Source of the DNA: Methylophaga nitratireducenticrescens
Lineage (GTDB): Bacteria; Pseudomonadota; Gammaproteobacteria; Nitrosococcales; Methylophagaceae
Direction: 5' to 3'
Length of the DNA: 64,000 bases
Assembly: GCF_000260985.4 (NCBI RefSeq)
Contig: NC_017857.3
Span: 1,984,001 to 2,048,000, forward strand
Made by a program: the position numbers and the translations under genes. The notes beneath the pieces were generated by a model, which ran no database searches, was not told where the DNA came from, and worked only from the letters and a program-made list of their open reading frames with translations. This document shows, one piece after another, positions 34,624-44,661 of the stretch (positions are counted from its first letter, which is position 1; the number at the start of each line of letters is the position of its first letter).

Positions 34624-36104
34624 TACCCCAACAACTCCTTAAGCATCTGCAAGGCTTGCTCACGCTCTTTATCCAATTGCTCTATCTCAGCAATGATTTT
34701 GTCTGGTGAATCAAATTCCATCTGTTCATACACCACTTCTTTATAGCGGTTAATGCTTAAATCCCAGTCGTTTTGTTTGATTTCATCGAAGGGCACCATA
34801 AAGCTTTGTTCGGTACGTTTGCGGTCTGCTTCTTTGTCGCGGTTTTTGAAGCGATGGATGATGTCAGGAATATCATTGTTTTTAATCGGGCTGCGTTTAT
34901 CGTCGAGGGAATAACCATCGGCTTGCATATCGTAAAACCAGACATTGTCAGTGCCGCCGTTATTGGTTTTGGTGAAAATGACTACTGCCGTACTGACCCC
35001 TGCATAGGGTTTAAACACACCACTGGGCATGGAAATAATAGCTTCGAGGCGTTGTTTTTCCACCAGGGTTTGACGCAGTTGTTTATGGGCATTGGATGAA
35101 CCAAATAACACACCATCAGGAATAATCACCGCACTGCGGCCACCGACTTTGAGCATACGTAAGATCAGGGCGATAAACAGCAACTCGGTTTTTTTGGTTT
35201 TGACGGTTTTGAGCAGTGAGCTTTCCACACCATCGTAATCCAGCGAACCTTTAAACGGTGGGTTGGCCAGAATCAGGCTGAATTGTTCACGACTACTGGC
35301 ATTGGATTCGCCTAAAGCATCCAGACCAATCAGATTGGGTTTATCAACGGCATGCAATTGCAGGTTCATTGCGGCAATGCGCAGCATGGTGCTATCAAAC
35401 TCGATGCCGGTAAACATACCGCTATTGAAGTGTTCACGGAAGGTTTGATCATGCAGCCAATCAGGATGATGCTGGTAAATATATTCACCCGAAGCCACCA
35501 GAAAGCCCGCAGTGCCACAGGCCGGATCGCAAATGGTGTCTTCGCGATTGGGTTGCATCATTTCCACCATCATTTTGATGATATGCCGCGGTGTACGGAA
35601 TTGGCCGTTGGTGCCGGCAGAGGCAATTTTGGAGAGCAGATATTCGTATAAATCGCCTTTGGTGTCGCGATCCTCCATCTGGATTTTGTCGATCATCTGC
35701 ACCACCTGATCCAGCAACTTTGGCGTGGGGATCATAAAGGTCGCACCTTTCATATACTGGGCGAACACACCAGCCTGATTACCCACCTGCTTCATATGCT
35801 CGAATACCGTTAGGTTGTCGGTTTCTGGTTGGGGTTGGGTAAATAAGGCAAACATCGATTGGGGATCGCGATCTTTGAAACTATGCCAACGAAACAGTTG
35901 ATGCTGCGGTTGATACAACGGCGCTTTAACCTGGCCGCCAATCATATTGGCTTTTTTCTCTTCCAGCTGCTGGGTTTCATCTAACCGGCGTAAAAACAGC
36001 AGATAGGTGAATTGTTCGATAACGGTCAGTGGATTACTGACGCCCCCTGTCCAGAATGTTTCCCATATTTTATCGACTTGGCTTTTCAGTTCACCGGTAA
36101 CCAT
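34623..36104 (-). CDS. hsdM: Type I restriction-modification methyltransferase subunit M
   Basis: 493 residues from the ATG at 36102-36104, where the HsdM N-terminal domain ([14 protein letters not shown]) begins; a frame extension of 36 codons upstream lacks family similarity. The SAM-binding motif is [10 protein letters not shown] at about 193-202 and the adenine methylation motif is NPPF at 281-284. It methylates adenine in the HsdS-defined site. First gene of hsdM-hsdS-hsdR. Confidence 0.94.
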   Translation of the reverse strand: MVTGELKSQVDKIWETFWTGGVSNPLTVIEQFTYLLFLRRLDETQQLEEKKANMIGGQVKAPLYQPQHQLFRWHSFKDRDPQSMFALFTQPQPETDNLTVFEHMKQVGNQAGVFAQYMKGATFMIPTPKLLDQVVQMIDKIQMEDRDTKGDLYEYLLSKIASAGTNGQFRTPRHIIKMMVEMMQPNREDTICDPACGTAGFLVASGEYIYQHHPDWLHDQTFREHFNSGMFTGIEFDSTMLRIAAMNLQLHAVDKPNLIGLDALGESNASSREQFSLILANPPFKGSLDYDGVESSLLKTVKTKKTELLFIALILRMLKVGGRSAVIIPDGVLFGSSNAHKQLRQTLVEKQRLEAIISMPSGVFKPYAGVSTAVVIFTKTNNGGTDNVWFYDMQADGYSLDDKRSPIKNNDIPDIIHRFKNRDKEADRKRTEQSFMVPFDEIKQNDWDLSINRYKEVVYEQMEFDSPDKIIAEIEQLDKEREQALQMLKELLG

Positions 36105-36526
36105 TGAATGACTTTCTAGAGTTAAAAAATTAGGGGCTTGATTCTCCCTGATTGAACCCCGGCTGACAAGCTGGAATGCACCGGGATAATGGCAGGAACT
36201 AAACATAAACACTTGCGCTGAAAAAATTCATGAAACAGGGATCTACAGACTTACCTTAACCGCATCTTTACGACAACACTACGCATATCGTTATGCCAAG
36301 TTTTCTGACGGGAAATCTGCCCGAGTTCTCCAGGCATATATCTGTCGAAGATTAGTAGATTTAGGCGTTTAATACTTACTAACCATCCCATCAGATATAA
36401 AAATATCTTTTACTTGGTGCGAAGTGAGGCTTTTATATATTTATTGGGGGTAGATGAACGTAATTAAAATTGGCTTGCATAACAGCTAATGTTACGTTAC
36501 TTAAAGATATTCAAGGAGTTAGAGAA
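36105..36526. other. Intergenic gap between hsdM and molybdopterin oxidoreductase genes
   Basis: About 420 bp between divergent genes. A plus-strand frame without a start codon (about 36191-36374, ending in a CRRLVDLGV-type tail) may be a remnant or chance. Promoters for both sides must lie here, but I cannot define them with confidence. Confidence 0.35.
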
Positions 36527-38656
36527 ATGAATCAAATCGCTGAAGAAATCCAGACATTTCACGGTGGCTGCCCTCATGACTGCCCAGATACCTGCTCTAT
36601 GCAGTTCAAGGTGCAGGATGAAAAACTGATTGGTGTTAGAGGTAACCCTGACCACCCCATGACTCAAGGTGGTTTATGCGTGAAACTGAAAGATTATGAG
36701 AAACGTCACTATCACCCCGATCGTCTGCTCTACCCTTTAAAACGCACAGGACCAAAGGGTAGCAAACAATTCAAACGTATTTCCTGGGATGAGGCGTTGG
36801 ATGAAATCTCAAATAAATGGAAAGCCATTATCGCATCCGATGGTCCACACGCGATTATCCCAAACAGCTATTTAGGCAACCAAGGCTTGGTACATGGTTT
36901 GAATGGTGGTGATGCCTTTTTTAACCGCATGGGCGCAACCGTTTGTGAACGTACTTTTTGCGGTGAAGGATCCTGCACTGCATGGTTATTAACGGTAGGC
37001 CCTACCGCTGGCGTAGATCCCGAAAGTTTTAGCCATTCAAAATATATTGTCATTTGGGCTTGTAACTCAGTAAGCACAAACCTGCACCACTGGAGAATTA
37101 TCAATGAGGCCCAGAAAAATGGTGCCAAAGTTGTGGTAATTGATTCATATGCCTCAAAAACGGCAAAAGAGGCGGATTGGCATATTGCACCAAAACCCGG
37201 GACAGATGGTGCATTAGCCATGGCGATGATTAATGTCATTATTAGTGAAGGGTTGCAAGATCAAGACTACATTGACAATTATACGGTGGGTTATGCAGAA
37301 CTCGCAGAGCGAGCAAAAACCAGAACACCAGAATGGGCTGAAGAAATAACCGGCATTCCTGCCGATGATATTCGTAAATTTGCACGTGAATATGCAACAA
37401 CCCCTCCAGCCGCCATTCGTTTGGGAGTTGCCCTGGAACGCACCTATGGTGGCAGTCAAGCTATTCGTGCCGCTACATGTCTGCCAGCATTGATAGGCGC
37501 ATGGCGTCATGTGGGTGGTGGTGCATTGCAATTCCCAGTGTGGGAACATCCTTATAAGTTTGACGTTATTTGCCGCCCAGATCTCATTCCCGAAGGCACG
37601 CCTGTGGTGAACAATTTACAGATTGGTCGCGCTCTCACTGGTGAACTGCAACTTGAAACCCCCATTCAATCGATGATGGTCTGGAATACCAATCCCATCA
37701 CCCAATCACCTGAAACTGACAAAATTATTAAAGGTCTGGAGCGTGAAGATCTGTTTTTAGTTGTGGCCGAGCATTTCATTTCTGACACGGCCACCTATGC
37801 CGATATTTTGTTACCTGCTGCAATGGGGGCAGAAATGGAGGACATGATTCTGTCATGGGGACATCTCTACCTTACCTACAACACCAAATGTATAGAACCA
37901 CCGGGTGAAGCGAAGCCGAATAATGAAATATTCAGGCAGTTAGCTAAACGCATGGGGTATGAAGAAGAAAATTTCAAATGGTCGGATACTGAGTGCCTGG
38001 AAAACTATGTTGACTGGGATTCTCCGACCTGTGAAGGCATTGATTTAGCCTATATGCGTGAACATGGCTTTGCACGTTTAAAAGCGTTTGGTGACAAAGA
38101 TGTGCGTGCGCGTCACGCCAAAGGTGAGTTTCCAACACCAACCGGTAAATGCCATTTTATGGTTGAAGGTGCTACAAACTTTGTTGCGGGACCATTTCGT
38201 CAAATGTACGAAGGATTTCAACCGGGTGAAGCGTTGGACAGCTTGCCCGATTATCTGGCTTCCAGAGAAACACCTGAGACCAATTCTGAGCTCGCAGCCA
38301 AATATCCATTAAACATCATTTCACCTAAGAGCCATGGTTTCTTGAACTCATGCTATGCCAACGTGGAAGACAAGATAAAACGCCAGGGTGAACAGTTTGT
38401 ATTGATCAATGAATTGGATGCAGTAACCCGTGGTGTGAAAGAAGGCGATCAAGTACGTGTCTTTAATGATCGTGGCGCCTTTGAAGGAGTCGCTAAAATT
38501 TCCGAAGACGTTAATTCAGGAATTATCGTGGCAACACTTGGCTATTGGCGCCAACTCAACAACGGCACTGTGAACTGTATTAGTTCAGCAGAATTTGGAG
38601 ATATGGGTCATTCGACGACATTCAGTGACAACTTAGTAGAAGTGTCACTGGCGTAG
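36527..38656 (+). CDS. Molybdopterin oxidoreductase, formate-dehydrogenase-like
   Basis: 709 residues from the ATG at 36527, which follows AAGGAG; the frame extends 19 codons upstream without a better site. The N-terminal motif CPHDCPDTC plus a later Cys (GGLCVK) binds a [4Fe-4S] cluster. The MopB catalytic fold follows, with CERTFCGEGSCTAW as candidate metal-ligand region, and a C-terminal MGD-binding barrel ends the protein. There is no Tat signal, so it is cytoplasmic. With ferredoxin and ferredoxin reductase downstream and xoxF nearby, a formate dehydrogenase role at the end of methanol oxidation is plausible but unproven. Confidence 0.75.
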   Translation: MNQIAEEIQTFHGGCPHDCPDTCSMQFKVQDEKLIGVRGNPDHPMTQGGLCVKLKDYEKRHYHPDRLLYPLKRTGPKGSKQFKRISWDEALDEISNKWKAIIASDGPHAIIPNSYLGNQGLVHGLNGGDAFFNRMGATVCERTFCGEGSCTAWLLTVGPTAGVDPESFSHSKYIVIWACNSVSTNLHHWRIINEAQKNGAKVVVIDSYASKTAKEADWHIAPKPGTDGALAMAMINVIISEGLQDQDYIDNYTVGYAELAERAKTRTPEWAEEITGIPADDIRKFAREYATTPPAAIRLGVALERTYGGSQAIRAATCLPALIGAWRHVGGGALQFPVWEHPYKFDVICRPDLIPEGTPVVNNLQIGRALTGELQLETPIQSMMVWNTNPITQSPETDKIIKGLEREDLFLVVAEHFISDTATYADILLPAAMGAEMEDMILSWGHLYLTYNTKCIEPPGEAKPNNEIFRQLAKRMGYEEENFKWSDTECLENYVDWDSPTCEGIDLAYMREHGFARLKAFGDKDVRARHAKGEFPTPTGKCHFMVEGATNFVAGPFRQMYEGFQPGEALDSLPDYLASRETPETNSELAAKYPLNIISPKSHGFLNSCYANVEDKIKRQGEQFVLINELDAVTRGVKEGDQVRVFNDRGAFEGVAKISEDVNSGIIVATLGYWRQLNNGTVNCISSAEFGDMGHSTTFSDNLVEVSLA

Positions 38657-38687
38657 CGTTAACACCTCACTTTAAAAAGGAAAGATT

Positions 38688-38993
38688 ATGGCTACTTTAG
38701 TAACTGATAATTGCCAACGCTGCCGGTTTACAGAATGTGTCACCGCTTGTCCTGTTTCAGCATTTCGTGCCGGTGAAAAGATGCTATTTATAGACCCTGA
38801 TGTCTGCGTAGATTGTGGTGCATGTATTCCGAAATGCCCGGTTCAAGCGATATACGAAGATCTGGATTTGCCTGAGCACCTAAATGAATGGATTGAAATT
38901 AATGCAAGGCGTTCGAAAGTGATGCCCAAAATCACTATGAAAGAATCACCGTATGCTGGTGCTGAAGAACGAAAATCATCATTAGGCTTTTAA
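38688..38993 (+). CDS. Ferredoxin, two-cluster FdxA-like
   Basis: 101 residues with two cluster motifs: CQRCRFTECVTACPV at the N-terminus and CVDCGACIPKCPVQAIYE next, the FdxA-type [3Fe-4S]/[4Fe-4S] layout, followed by a C-terminal extension (EWIEINARRSKVMPKIT). AAGGAAAG precedes the ATG. It should carry electrons between the molybdopterin enzyme 31 nt upstream and the reductase 17 nt downstream. Confidence 0.9.
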   Translation: MATLVTDNCQRCRFTECVTACPVSAFRAGEKMLFIDPDVCVDCGACIPKCPVQAIYEDLDLPEHLNEWIEINARRSKVMPKITMKESPYAGAEERKSSLGF

Positions 38994-39010
38994 TTCAAAG
39001 GTGAATCAAC

Positions 39011-40387
39011 ATGAATAATGCCAATAATCATCCACTTCAAGTCGCTATTATTGGAAGTGGTCCAAGCGGATTTTATGTTGCTGAAGCCCTGTTAAATTCT
39101 GGCATTTCTACAGAGATAACTATTTTAGAAAAGTTGCCCTGTCCCTATGGACTGATCCGTTATGGTGTAGCACCTGATCACCAGAAATTGAAGAATGTTT
39201 CGCAAACACTTGATGTAATTGCAGAAAACCCTTCAGTCACATATCTGGGAAATGTGGAAGTTGGGAAAGACATACAAATAAACGAGCTGATGCAGCTCTA
39301 TCATGTTCTGGTTTTTACAACGGGCATGACCAAGAGTTCACAGCTTGGCATTGAAGGTGAGAGTTTAATCGGTGTCCACCCCTCCTCCAATTTCATCGGC
39401 TGGTACAACGGCCATCCTGATTATCAATCATTGAGGTTTGATTTTACCCACGATTCAGCCGTTATTATCGGTCACGGCAACGTGGCAATTGATATATGCC
39501 GAGTCTTAGCGAAACCGATAGATGAATTGAGAAAATCAGATATTCCTGAACAGGCTCTTGATCTATTAAGCCAAAGTAAAATCAACCATATCAATCTCGT
39601 TGGCAGAAGAGGCCCAATTCAAGCGAAATTCACCACCAAAGAACTCCATGAATTGGGAAAGCTGGAGAATTGTAGCGTTGCAATTCACCCCAAACATCTG
39701 GAATTAGGTGAGAAATGCCAACAAGAACTGGATGAAATATCCAATCTGATAGCAAAGAAAAATCATCGGGTCTTTGAGACTTATCGTTCAAATTTTACGA
39801 CGACACCAGACACAAGTAAAAAGCAAATATCAATTGAGTTCATGTTGAACCCAAAAGCGTTTCAAGGGGATAAACAGCTACAGTCAATTGTGTTTGAAAA
39901 AACTCGCTTTGAGGGACCTGCTTTTAAGCAAGTTGTCATCCCTTCCAATGATTTAGTGGAGATACCAGGTGGTCTCGCTTTTACTTGTGTAGGGTTTAAT
40001 GGTTCTCAATTTGCTGGGCTAACGATCGACAACAAAAAAGGCACCCTTTCCAATATAAACTCAAGGCTTATTAACGAACATGGTGAGATTGTGCCTGGAA
40101 TGTACACAGCCGGTTGGGTGAAACGTGGACCCAACGGTGTGATAGGTACAAATCGCGAATGCGCCCAGGATACGGTGAATCAAATAATAGAAGATATGCC
40201 TGAATTTGTTCATCAATTCGCTTATGGCAAAAAGAGTTTGATTGAGCATCTGCAAGCTAAAAATATTCAGTTTGTAACGTTTAATGATTGGAAAGTCATT
40301 GATGCTGTCGAAGTAGAACTGGGCCAGAAATTAGGCAAGCCACGAGAAAAATTCACCTCAGTCAGCAGCATGCTGGCATGTATATAA
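39011..40387 (+). CDS. Ferredoxin/adrenodoxin-type NADP reductase
   Basis: 458 residues. FAD-binding IIGSGPSGFYVAEALL at about 13-28, then CPYGLIRYGVAPDHQKLKNV-type signature, the NADP-binding GHGNVAIDICRVLAKP, and GWVKRGPNGVIGTNR near the C-terminus: the adrenodoxin-reductase/FprA family. It would link the ferredoxin to NADP(H). Last gene of the operon. Together the three genes could make an NADP-reducing oxidoreductase system. Confidence 0.9.
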   Translation: MNNANNHPLQVAIIGSGPSGFYVAEALLNSGISTEITILEKLPCPYGLIRYGVAPDHQKLKNVSQTLDVIAENPSVTYLGNVEVGKDIQINELMQLYHVLVFTTGMTKSSQLGIEGESLIGVHPSSNFIGWYNGHPDYQSLRFDFTHDSAVIIGHGNVAIDICRVLAKPIDELRKSDIPEQALDLLSQSKINHINLVGRRGPIQAKFTTKELHELGKLENCSVAIHPKHLELGEKCQQELDEISNLIAKKNHRVFETYRSNFTTTPDTSKKQISIEFMLNPKAFQGDKQLQSIVFEKTRFEGPAFKQVVIPSNDLVEIPGGLAFTCVGFNGSQFAGLTIDNKKGTLSNINSRLINEHGEIVPGMYTAGWVKRGPNGVIGTNRECAQDTVNQIIEDMPEFVHQFAYGKKSLIEHLQAKNIQFVTFNDWKVIDAVEVELGQKLGKPREKFTSVSSMLACI

Positions 40388-40807
40388 AGGGCTAAATGGG
40401 CCACCGGCCCGTTAGGTTTAGGTACTTTGACGTTTACTTGCCAGCCCCATTTACCGTTTAGTTCGGTATATCATCAATGGAACAGTGTTTCCTCGTCCAG
40501 CAGTGGTGGAGATGAAAGATCAACACGCCCTAGCAATGAGGTCAAATGATATTGATCAACAGGGTCAACAATAAAACATTGAGTCAATATGTTAACAACC
40601 ATATGAGCTAACTGTCTGATGCCTGTTGATTTTTCATCTTTAACTGTCATCAGATTTAACCGCTTTGCCTACCACTCTATGAGAGAAACTCTTACAGCTT
40701 TTTGAGACAACTGCACCATGACACAAAGGAAGGTGACCTCTATCCTAGTCACTGCATGCTACAAAACTTTTTTTGACATGCATCATACTAATAAAGAGGA
40801 AAACTTT
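40388..40807. repeat. Intergenic gap with fragments of the palindromic repeat, xoxF leader
   Basis: A 37-bp piece at 40497-40533 matches the right end of the repeat family (CCAGCAGTGGTGG, then GATGAAAGATCAACACG), and 40620-40645 resembles the left end (GCCTGTTGAT, then TTTTCATC), so a degraded and partly inverted copy lies here. A GGGCC-ACC-GGCCC hairpin follows the reductase stop but lacks a T tract. The xoxF promoter must lie in the last 150 bp; I see no convincing pair. Confidence 0.55.
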
Positions 40808-42586
40808 ATGAAGCTGAAAACATTATCAATTGCAATGATGGGGTTAGCCGTACCAGGTCTGGTCGCTGCAGATGAACTCCTGGAAATGCAAAAAAATGAT
40901 AACAACTGGGTTATGCCCGCTGGTGACTATGCAAATACGCGTTACAGCGAACTGACTCAAATCACCAAAGACAATGTCAAAGATCTGAACATGGCCTGGT
41001 CTTTCTCAACCGGCGTATTACGTGGTCACGAAGGTAACGCTTTAGTTATTGATGGCACGATGTATGTCCATACTCCTTTCCCTAACATCGTTTATGCGCT
41101 TGATCTGAACAACGATGGCGCCATCAAATGGAAATATGAGCCAAAACAAAACTACGATGAAACGGTTCCTGTCATGTGCTGTGACACCGTCAACCGTGGC
41201 CTGTCTTATGGCGATGGCAAAATCTTCCTGAACCAGGCTGATACCACTCTGGTAGCGTTGGATATGGAAACCGGTGAAGCGGTCTGGTCTGACAAGCGTG
41301 ACGATCCAAAAGTCGGTGCGACCAGTACTGCGGCCGCACATGTTTTTGATGACAAAATCATCGTCGGTATTTCAGGCGGTGAATTTGGCGTTCGTGGTTA
41401 TGTGCAAGCTTATGATTTTGACGGTAACACCGTTTATAAAGCCTATAGCACCGGTCCTGATGACGAAATGCTGGTTGATCCAGACAAAACCATGGCAATG
41501 CTGAAACCTGTTGGCAAGGATTCTTCACTGAAATCCTGGCAGGGTGACCAGTGGAAAATTGGTGGTGGTACAACCTGGGGTTGGTATTCGTATGATCCAG
41601 ATCTGAACCAGTTCTACTATGGCTCTGCTAACCCATCTACCTGGAATCCGGTACAACGTCCGGGTGACAACAAATGGACAATGTCTCTGTTTGGTCGTGA
41701 TTTAGACACCGGTGTGGCGAAATGGATTTACCAAATGACGCCTTTCGATGAATGGGACTATGACGGTATCAATGAAAATGTCCTGGTCGATCAAAAAATT
41801 AAAGGCAAAATGCGTAAAATGTTAGTGCATTTTGACCGTAATGGTTTTGCGTACACCATGGATCGTGAAACAGGTGAATTGCTGGTTGCAGAAAAATTTG
41901 ACCCTACTGTTAACTGGGCGACAGGAATTAACATCAAAACCGGTTTACCGGATCGTGTAGCGAAATACTCTACAGCCCGTAACGGTGCAGATGTAAACAC
42001 AACCGGTATCTGTCCTGCAGCACAGGGTAGCAAAGATATGCAGCCTGCTGCCTTCTCACCACGTACGGGTCTGTTCTATGTACCAACCAACCATATTTGT
42101 ATGGACTACGAACCATTCGAAGTTGAATACGTAGCCGGTCAACCATACGTTGGTGCGACACTGAGCATGTACCCACCAGAAGGTGACACGCACATGGGTA
42201 ACTTCATTGCCTGGGATGCGCGTGAAGGTAAAATCGTCTGGTCCAACCCAGAGCGCTTCTCAGTCTGGTCAGGTGCTTTGGCCACCGCAGGTGACGTTGT
42301 GTTCCACGGTACGCTGGAAGGTTATATCAAAGCAGTCGATGCCCAATCAGGCCGTGAACTGTGGAGATTCAAAACGCCATCTGGCATTATCGGTAACGTC
42401 AACACCTACAAACACAACAACAAACAGTATATTTCTATCCTGTCTGGTGTAGGTGGTTGGGCTGGTATCGGTATGGCTATCCCAAGTTTGGAAAATGACA
42501 CAGATGGTCTGGGCGCAGTTGGTGCTTACAAAGCACTGTCTAGCTGGACTAACCTGGGTGGTGTTCTGAGCGTATTTAGCCTGTAA
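40808..42586 (+). CDS. xoxF: Lanthanide-dependent methanol dehydrogenase XoxF
   Basis: 592 residues from the ATG at 40808, which has AAGAGGA upstream and opens a signal peptide ending near VAA (residue 21). It is a periplasmic eight-bladed PQQ dehydrogenase. Adjacent Cys124-Cys125 give the vicinal disulphide over PQQ. Glu192, Asn275 and catalytic Asp317 are metal ligands, and Asp319 in WDYD is the extra aspartate that marks lanthanide-using XoxF against alanine in MxaF. Sequence resembles the XoxF5 clade. It oxidises methanol to formaldehyde or formate. It stands alone, without xoxG or xoxJ. Confidence 0.96.
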   Translation: MKLKTLSIAMMGLAVPGLVAADELLEMQKNDNNWVMPAGDYANTRYSELTQITKDNVKDLNMAWSFSTGVLRGHEGNALVIDGTMYVHTPFPNIVYALDLNNDGAIKWKYEPKQNYDETVPVMCCDTVNRGLSYGDGKIFLNQADTTLVALDMETGEAVWSDKRDDPKVGATSTAAAHVFDDKIIVGISGGEFGVRGYVQAYDFDGNTVYKAYSTGPDDEMLVDPDKTMAMLKPVGKDSSLKSWQGDQWKIGGGTTWGWYSYDPDLNQFYYGSANPSTWNPVQRPGDNKWTMSLFGRDLDTGVAKWIYQMTPFDEWDYDGINENVLVDQKIKGKMRKMLVHFDRNGFAYTMDRETGELLVAEKFDPTVNWATGINIKTGLPDRVAKYSTARNGADVNTTGICPAAQGSKDMQPAAFSPRTGLFYVPTNHICMDYEPFEVEYVAGQPYVGATLSMYPPEGDTHMGNFIAWDAREGKIVWSNPERFSVWSGALATAGDVVFHGTLEGYIKAVDAQSGRELWRFKTPSGIIGNVNTYKHNNKQYISILSGVGGWAGIGMAIPSLENDTDGLGAVGAYKALSSWTNLGGVLSVFSL

Positions 42587-42638
42587 TACAGCTAGAAAAA
42601 GTCTATAGTTAATAAATAGACAGTTAAGTAAAATTAAG

Positions 42639-42669
42639 AACCCGGCATCATTGATGTCGGGTTTTTTTT
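42639..42669 (+). terminator. Rho-independent terminator of xoxF
   Basis: AACCCGGCATC pairs with GATGTCGGGTT around an ATT loop, followed by eight T. It lies about 50 bp after the xoxF stop. Confidence 0.9.
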
Positions 42670-43046
42670 CGTTAAATAGTGAGATACTTCATTCCCGTTT
42701 CAATCTCCCCGAGTGATTGCAGAAATTATCGTTTTTGAAATTTATTGGTTACCGTTTTAAGATCCAGCTCAGTGTTTAGGTTATTATCGATATTAATGCT
42801 GTTGGTCAGAAAGCAATAAGGTTGAAGCAACATACAGCTTAGGCACTTAAAGTATTCAATCAAGGTCTATCTCTCACTATAATGTCTCAACGACATGTTT
42901 GTTTATATGTGTCATTATGATCTTAATAGAGTTTTATAAAGTCCTGTCTAATTGATTCTCATGCTTTATCTAATTGGCACGCTTACTACGAAAGGCGTTT
43001 AAGGAATCGGTTGATAGCAATCGTTGCAATAGTTATGAGGTTATTT
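42670..43046. other. Gap before hmp
   Basis: About 375 bp without a gene. It must hold the hmp promoter. I looked for an NsrR-type palindrome and did not find a convincing one. Confidence 0.35.
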
Positions 43047-44237
43047 ATGTTGGATAGCAGAACCATTGAAATCGTCAAAAGCACCCTGCCGTTACTGGAA
43101 AATGCCGGAGTTGAAGTCACCGATCATTTTTACAAACGCATGTTCAGTCACAACCCTGAATTAAAAGATATTTTTAACCTTGCTAATCAGGCCACCGGAA
43201 GACAGCAGTTTGCCTTGTTCAGTGCCGTGGCGATGTACGCCAAGCATATTGATGATCTGGGTGCTTTAGGCGAATTGGTCGAAAGAGTAGCTCATAAACA
43301 TGTCAGTTTTGATATTCAGCCAGACCAATACCAAATCGTCGGTCATCATTTAATTGAAACGCTGCGTGAAATGGCACCTAATGAATTTACTGATGAAGTG
43401 GCCGAGGCCTGGGTTGAAGCCTATGGGTTATTGGCCAAGGTGTTGATTGGCAGAGAGCAGGATATCTACAGCGATTACCAAAATAAAACCGGTGGCTGGA
43501 CCGGGCCTAGATTATTCGAAGTAAAAGATAAAACACCAGAATCAGAACTGGTGACCAGCTTTACCTTTGTGCCCGTGGATGGAGGTGAAATTGCTAGCTA
43601 CCAACCGGGCCAATATCTGGCGGTTAAAGTAAAACCAGAGCAGGCCGAAAATACAGAAATCAGACAATATTCTATTTCCGATAAATTTAATGGTGAAAGC
43701 TATCGCATCAGTGTTAAACGTGAATCCAAGCCACAAGCAGGATTAGTGTCCAATCATTTACATGACACAGTTCAAGTCGGTGATCGTATTGAATTAATGC
43801 CGCCCACCGGTGATTTTTATCTAGCTCATATGGATAAGCCGACCGTTTTGATTTCTGCTGGTGTAGGCATTACACCTATGATGGCAATGCTGGAGACCTT
43901 GATTGTCAATCAATCAAAACAAAACATATGGTTTTTACATGCCTGTGAGAATAAAAATCAGCACACCTATGCGCAGCAGCTTAAAAGCAAAGCAAATGAA
44001 TTGGATCAGTTACATTATTATTATTGGTATAAACAGGATGACTCTGGTGATGAACTGGCACAAAAAGGTCTGCTGAAATTAGACGGATTGCAATCTGAGT
44101 TGCCCCTGACGGATGGTCATTTTTATATTTGTGGGCCAATTGAATTCATGCGGTTTATCAAACAGCAGCTACTGGATTTAAACGTGGCGGCAGATCAAAT
44201 TCATTACGAAGTATTTGGTCCGCATAGCGATCTTTAA
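43047..44237 (+). CDS. hmp: Flavohaemoglobin nitric oxide dioxygenase
   Basis: 396 residues from the ATG at 43047 (GAGG upstream), the same length as E. coli Hmp; a 12-codon upstream extension is unlikely. The globin domain has distal Tyr29 and Gln53 and proximal His85. The FAD domain carries RQYSIS, and the NAD domain GVGITPMMAML and the C-terminal YEVFGP. It converts NO to nitrate with oxygen and NAD(P)H. It stands alone and ends in a strong terminator. Confidence 0.95.
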   Translation: MLDSRTIEIVKSTLPLLENAGVEVTDHFYKRMFSHNPELKDIFNLANQATGRQQFALFSAVAMYAKHIDDLGALGELVERVAHKHVSFDIQPDQYQIVGHHLIETLREMAPNEFTDEVAEAWVEAYGLLAKVLIGREQDIYSDYQNKTGGWTGPRLFEVKDKTPESELVTSFTFVPVDGGEIASYQPGQYLAVKVKPEQAENTEIRQYSISDKFNGESYRISVKRESKPQAGLVSNHLHDTVQVGDRIELMPPTGDFYLAHMDKPTVLISAGVGITPMMAMLETLIVNQSKQNIWFLHACENKNQHTYAQQLKSKANELDQLHYYYWYKQDDSGDELAQKGLLKLDGLQSELPLTDGHFYICGPIEFMRFIKQQLLDLNVAADQIHYEVFGPHSDL

Positions 44238-44244
44238 AAAGATA

Positions 44245-44273
44245 GTGGAGAGCGAATCCGCTCTCCACTTTTC
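44245..44273 (+). terminator. Terminator after hmp
   Basis: GTGGAGAGCG pairs perfectly with CGCTCTCCAC around AATC, followed by TTTTCT. It lies just after the hmp stop. Confidence 0.8.
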
Positions 44274-44350
44274 TGTTGTAACAAACAATCTTGACACAAT
44301 TTTCATCTGCACAGGCGTAAATGTAACCTGTATATAAAACAGGAAGCATC

Positions 44351-44659
44351 ATGAAAAAAACAAAGATCGTGCTATTGATTGTCACAATGTGGCTTTTTTC
44401 ACTTACGATTCACGCTGAAACACCCGCTGATACAAAAGTATGTGATGACTGGGCCAGCAAAGCCGGCTCGTATATGTTATTTCGTCAAATGAATACGCCG
44501 ATCCACAAAGCCATGGAGAATGCCATGGGCAATGTGACCCGCGGGTTATTGCTCAGTGCCTACCAACAATCTGTAGCGGAAACCAATGAAGGCAAGCAGC
44601 AAGCTATAGATAATTTTAAAAATCAGACTTATAAAGACTGTATTTCACAAATGCAATAG
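44351..44659 (+). CDS. Small exported hypothetical protein
   Basis: 102 residues with a clear signal peptide (MKKTKIVLLIVTMWLFSLTIHA, cleavage likely after residue 22). The mature part is helical with two cysteines, one near its start (VCDDW) and one near its end (KDCIS), which could form a disulphide. AGGAAG precedes the ATG. It is convergent with the ten-gene operon, with a 2-nt gap. No family recognised. Confidence 0.6.
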   Translation: MKKTKIVLLIVTMWLFSLTIHAETPADTKVCDDWASKAGSYMLFRQMNTPIHKAMENAMGNVTRGLLLSAYQQSVAETNEGKQQAIDNFKNQTYKDCISQMQ

Positions 44660-44661
44660 CA

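Noticed and set aside
36868..37549. Long antisense frames over the molybdopterin oxidoreductase gene
   Set aside because: They are shadows of a strongly conserved gene with no ribosome site or family similarity.
42840..43046. NsrR-type operator before hmp
   Set aside because: No convincing palindrome of that type is present.
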